From: Nocardia sp. SYP-A9097
Lineage (GTDB): Bacteria; Actinomycetota; Actinomycetes; Mycobacteriales; Mycobacteriaceae
NCBI RefSeq assembly: GCF_009649815.1
Contig: NZ_WJIC01000001.1
Span: 248,001-312,000 of the forward strand
Length of the DNA stretch: 64,000 nt
Direction: 5' to 3'
In this document: piece by piece, positions 63,103-64,000 of the stretch
Position numbering within the stretch: position 1 is the stretch's first letter
Layout of the letters: each line of letters starts with the position of its first letter
Notes under the pieces: generated by a model
Told to the model about the DNA's origin: nothing
Databases searched by the model: none
What the model saw: the letters and a program-made list of their open reading frames with translations, nothing else
Position numbers and translations under genes: made by a program

Positions 63103-64000
63103 TCACTGTTCCCACGACCGAAACGACCGCAGGTAGGGCAGCTCGGTATTGGCGTCGAGCACCGGATCGTCGACCGCGCCGCCACCCAGCGCCGAAATCA
63201 GTCGCCGCGCGGGCACATTGCGGGCCGTCGCCTCCGCCACGACGCGCACCGAGGTGTGTCCGAGTGCCTCGGCGCGGTCGGCCAGGAACCCCAGCAGGCG
63301 CTCCTCCACGCCGCGGCCGAGCGCGCGGCAGCTCAGATGCCAGCCGGAGACGCGGAGCGCGCCCGATTCGGAACGCAGTGCGAGCAAACCGATTTGGCCG
63401 TAGTCGCCGAAGCGGTCCCGGGCCGCGACCGTCCATACCTCACCTTCGCTGCGCCAGCGCTCGAGTTCGCCGTCGGCGACCTTGCGCAACGCGAACTGAT
63501 TGGTGCGGCGAATGAGCTGGGCGGCACGCTCCTGTGTGTCCTCGGAGACCTCGGCGATATCCACGACCAACTGGAGCTGGGCGAGGAATTCGGCGAATTC
63601 GGTACGCGCCCGGACGGAGTCGCGCTCGCGCTCCTGCCGGTAGAACTCGGCGCGACCGGCGTCCTCCGCAGTCCGGGTGATCGGGACCAGTGGCCAGAGC
63701 CGGGTGAGTAGTGCGGGCAGTTCCTCCACCGGAGGGCAGGTGATGCTCAGGACTTCCGGCAATTCGGCGCGCATGGCGGCGATTTCGACGGGGTTGTCAT
63801 CGAGGAAGGCGAAGCTGTCCACACCGAGAGCAAGTTGTGCGGCGATCTCGGTCAGGCGCGCGGCTTTGCGATCCCATCCGGTCGAGATGGCGCTGAAGTG
63901 CTCGGCCCGCAGCAGGGCGTCCGGGCGGTCCAGCACCGCGCGCACGGTCTGCTCGTCATTGTTGCTCACCAGCGCGAGTAGCACGCCGGACTGCCTGAGC
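63103..64000 (-). CDS. FkbH-like HAD-IIIC/GNAT protein, C-terminal part
   Basis: The frame continues through base 64000, so the N-terminal part, with the DLDNTLW phosphatase motif, lies outside the window. Visible are LLALVSNND, then FLDDNPVEIAAMRAELPEVLSITCP, both typical of FkbH-type HAD proteins (the DDNPxE motif). A C-terminal GNAT-like region follows: RTNQFALRKV, GDYGQIGLLAL, WHLSCRALGRGVEERLLGFLADRA, EATARNVPARRLISALGG. FkbH proteins move a glyceryl group from 1,3-bisphosphoglycerate to an acyl carrier protein, giving glyceryl-ACP for methoxymalonyl or tetronate units. The gene lies 26 bp before the ACP-reductase gene, whose ACP is the obvious partner (inference). Confidence 0.85.
   Translation of the reverse strand, partial: LRQSGVLLALVSNNDEQTVRAVLDRPDALLRAEHFSAISTGWDRKAARLTEIAAQLALGVDSFAFLDDNPVEIAAMRAELPEVLSITCPPVEELPALLTRLWPLVPITRTAEDAGRAEFYRQERERDSVRARTEFAEFLAQLQLVVDIAEVSEDTQERAAQLIRRTNQFALRKVADGELERWRSEGEVWTVAARDRFGDYGQIGLLALRSESGALRVSGWHLSCRALGRGVEERLLGFLADRAEALGHTSVRVVAEATARNVPARRLISALGGGAVDDPVLDANTELPYLRSFRSWEQ

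Noticed and set aside
61553-63136. 527-codon plus-strand frame opposite the ACP-reductase gene
   Set aside because: No domain, biased composition, and it runs antisense to a clear carrier-protein/reductase sequence.
63077-63436. N-terminal extension of the ACP-reductase frame
   Set aside because: Overlaps the FkbH-like coding region, Arg/Gly-rich, and the ribosome site supports ATG 63076.

Overview
This is a high-GC actinobacterial chromosome segment from a mycolic-acid organism, most likely Nocardia (Mycobacteriales). The main evidence is an intact arabinogalactan/mycolate core: gtrA-dprE1-dprE2-aftA-emb-emb followed, on the other strand, by accD4-pks13-fadD32-cutinase-mycolyltransferases. 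This matches the order of the Mycobacterium tuberculosis Rv3789-Rv3804 region. Two Emb proteins instead of three, and mycolyltransferases with C-terminal LGFP repeats, point away from Mycobacterium. All names come from reading the sequence and recalling protein families; no database search was run.

Layout. 0-6 kb: 3' end of a DUF2142 membrane protein, rmlB, a secreted glycine-rich protein, an HSL-type esterase, and an rmlA-rmlC pair for dTDP-rhamnose. 6-10.4 kb: a divergent MFS exporter/MarR pair, a DUF5753-type XRE regulator, a DUF4282 membrane protein and a small soluble protein. 10.5-17 kb: a shrunken LuxR regulator, then a likely operon of molybdopterin oxidoreductase, membrane nucleotidyl cyclase and Crp-like regulator, then a flavin split-barrel protein. 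17-34.4 kb: arabinan biosynthesis (gtrA, dprE1, dprE2, aftA, an unassigned GT-C-like membrane protein, two receptor Ser/Thr kinases on the opposite strand, two Emb arabinosyltransferases). 34.5-52 kb: a hydrolase, a DUF5988 protein, then the mycolate condensation and transfer genes: accD4, pks13, fadD32, an Rv3802-like cutinase, three mycolyltransferases bracketed by two DUF732 lipoproteins, and a secreted lipase.

52-64 kb: synteny with the M. tuberculosis locus ends and an accessory cluster begins. It holds a second rmlA-rmlC pair, a UGT-type glycosyltransferase, a PapA-like acyltransferase, rmlD, a cytochrome P450, a Cys-nucleophile hydrolase, an unusual ACP-thioester reductase fusion and an FkbH-like protein that runs off the window. 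The set looks like a pathway for a rhamnosylated, acylated, reductively released small molecule or glycolipid. It is the best candidate here for an undescribed system.

How the genes connect: RmlA/B/C/D supply dTDP-rhamnose for the cell-wall linker and probably for the accessory glycoside. DprE1/E2 make decaprenylphosphoryl arabinose for AftA and Emb. FadD32, AccD4 and Pks13 build mycolates that the mycolyltransferases place on arabinan. Several cell-wall genes share a TAnnnT hexamer 7-8 nt upstream of the start codon and no Shine-Dalgarno sequence, suggesting leaderless mRNAs. No tRNA, rRNA, CRISPR array, transposase or integrase was recognised.
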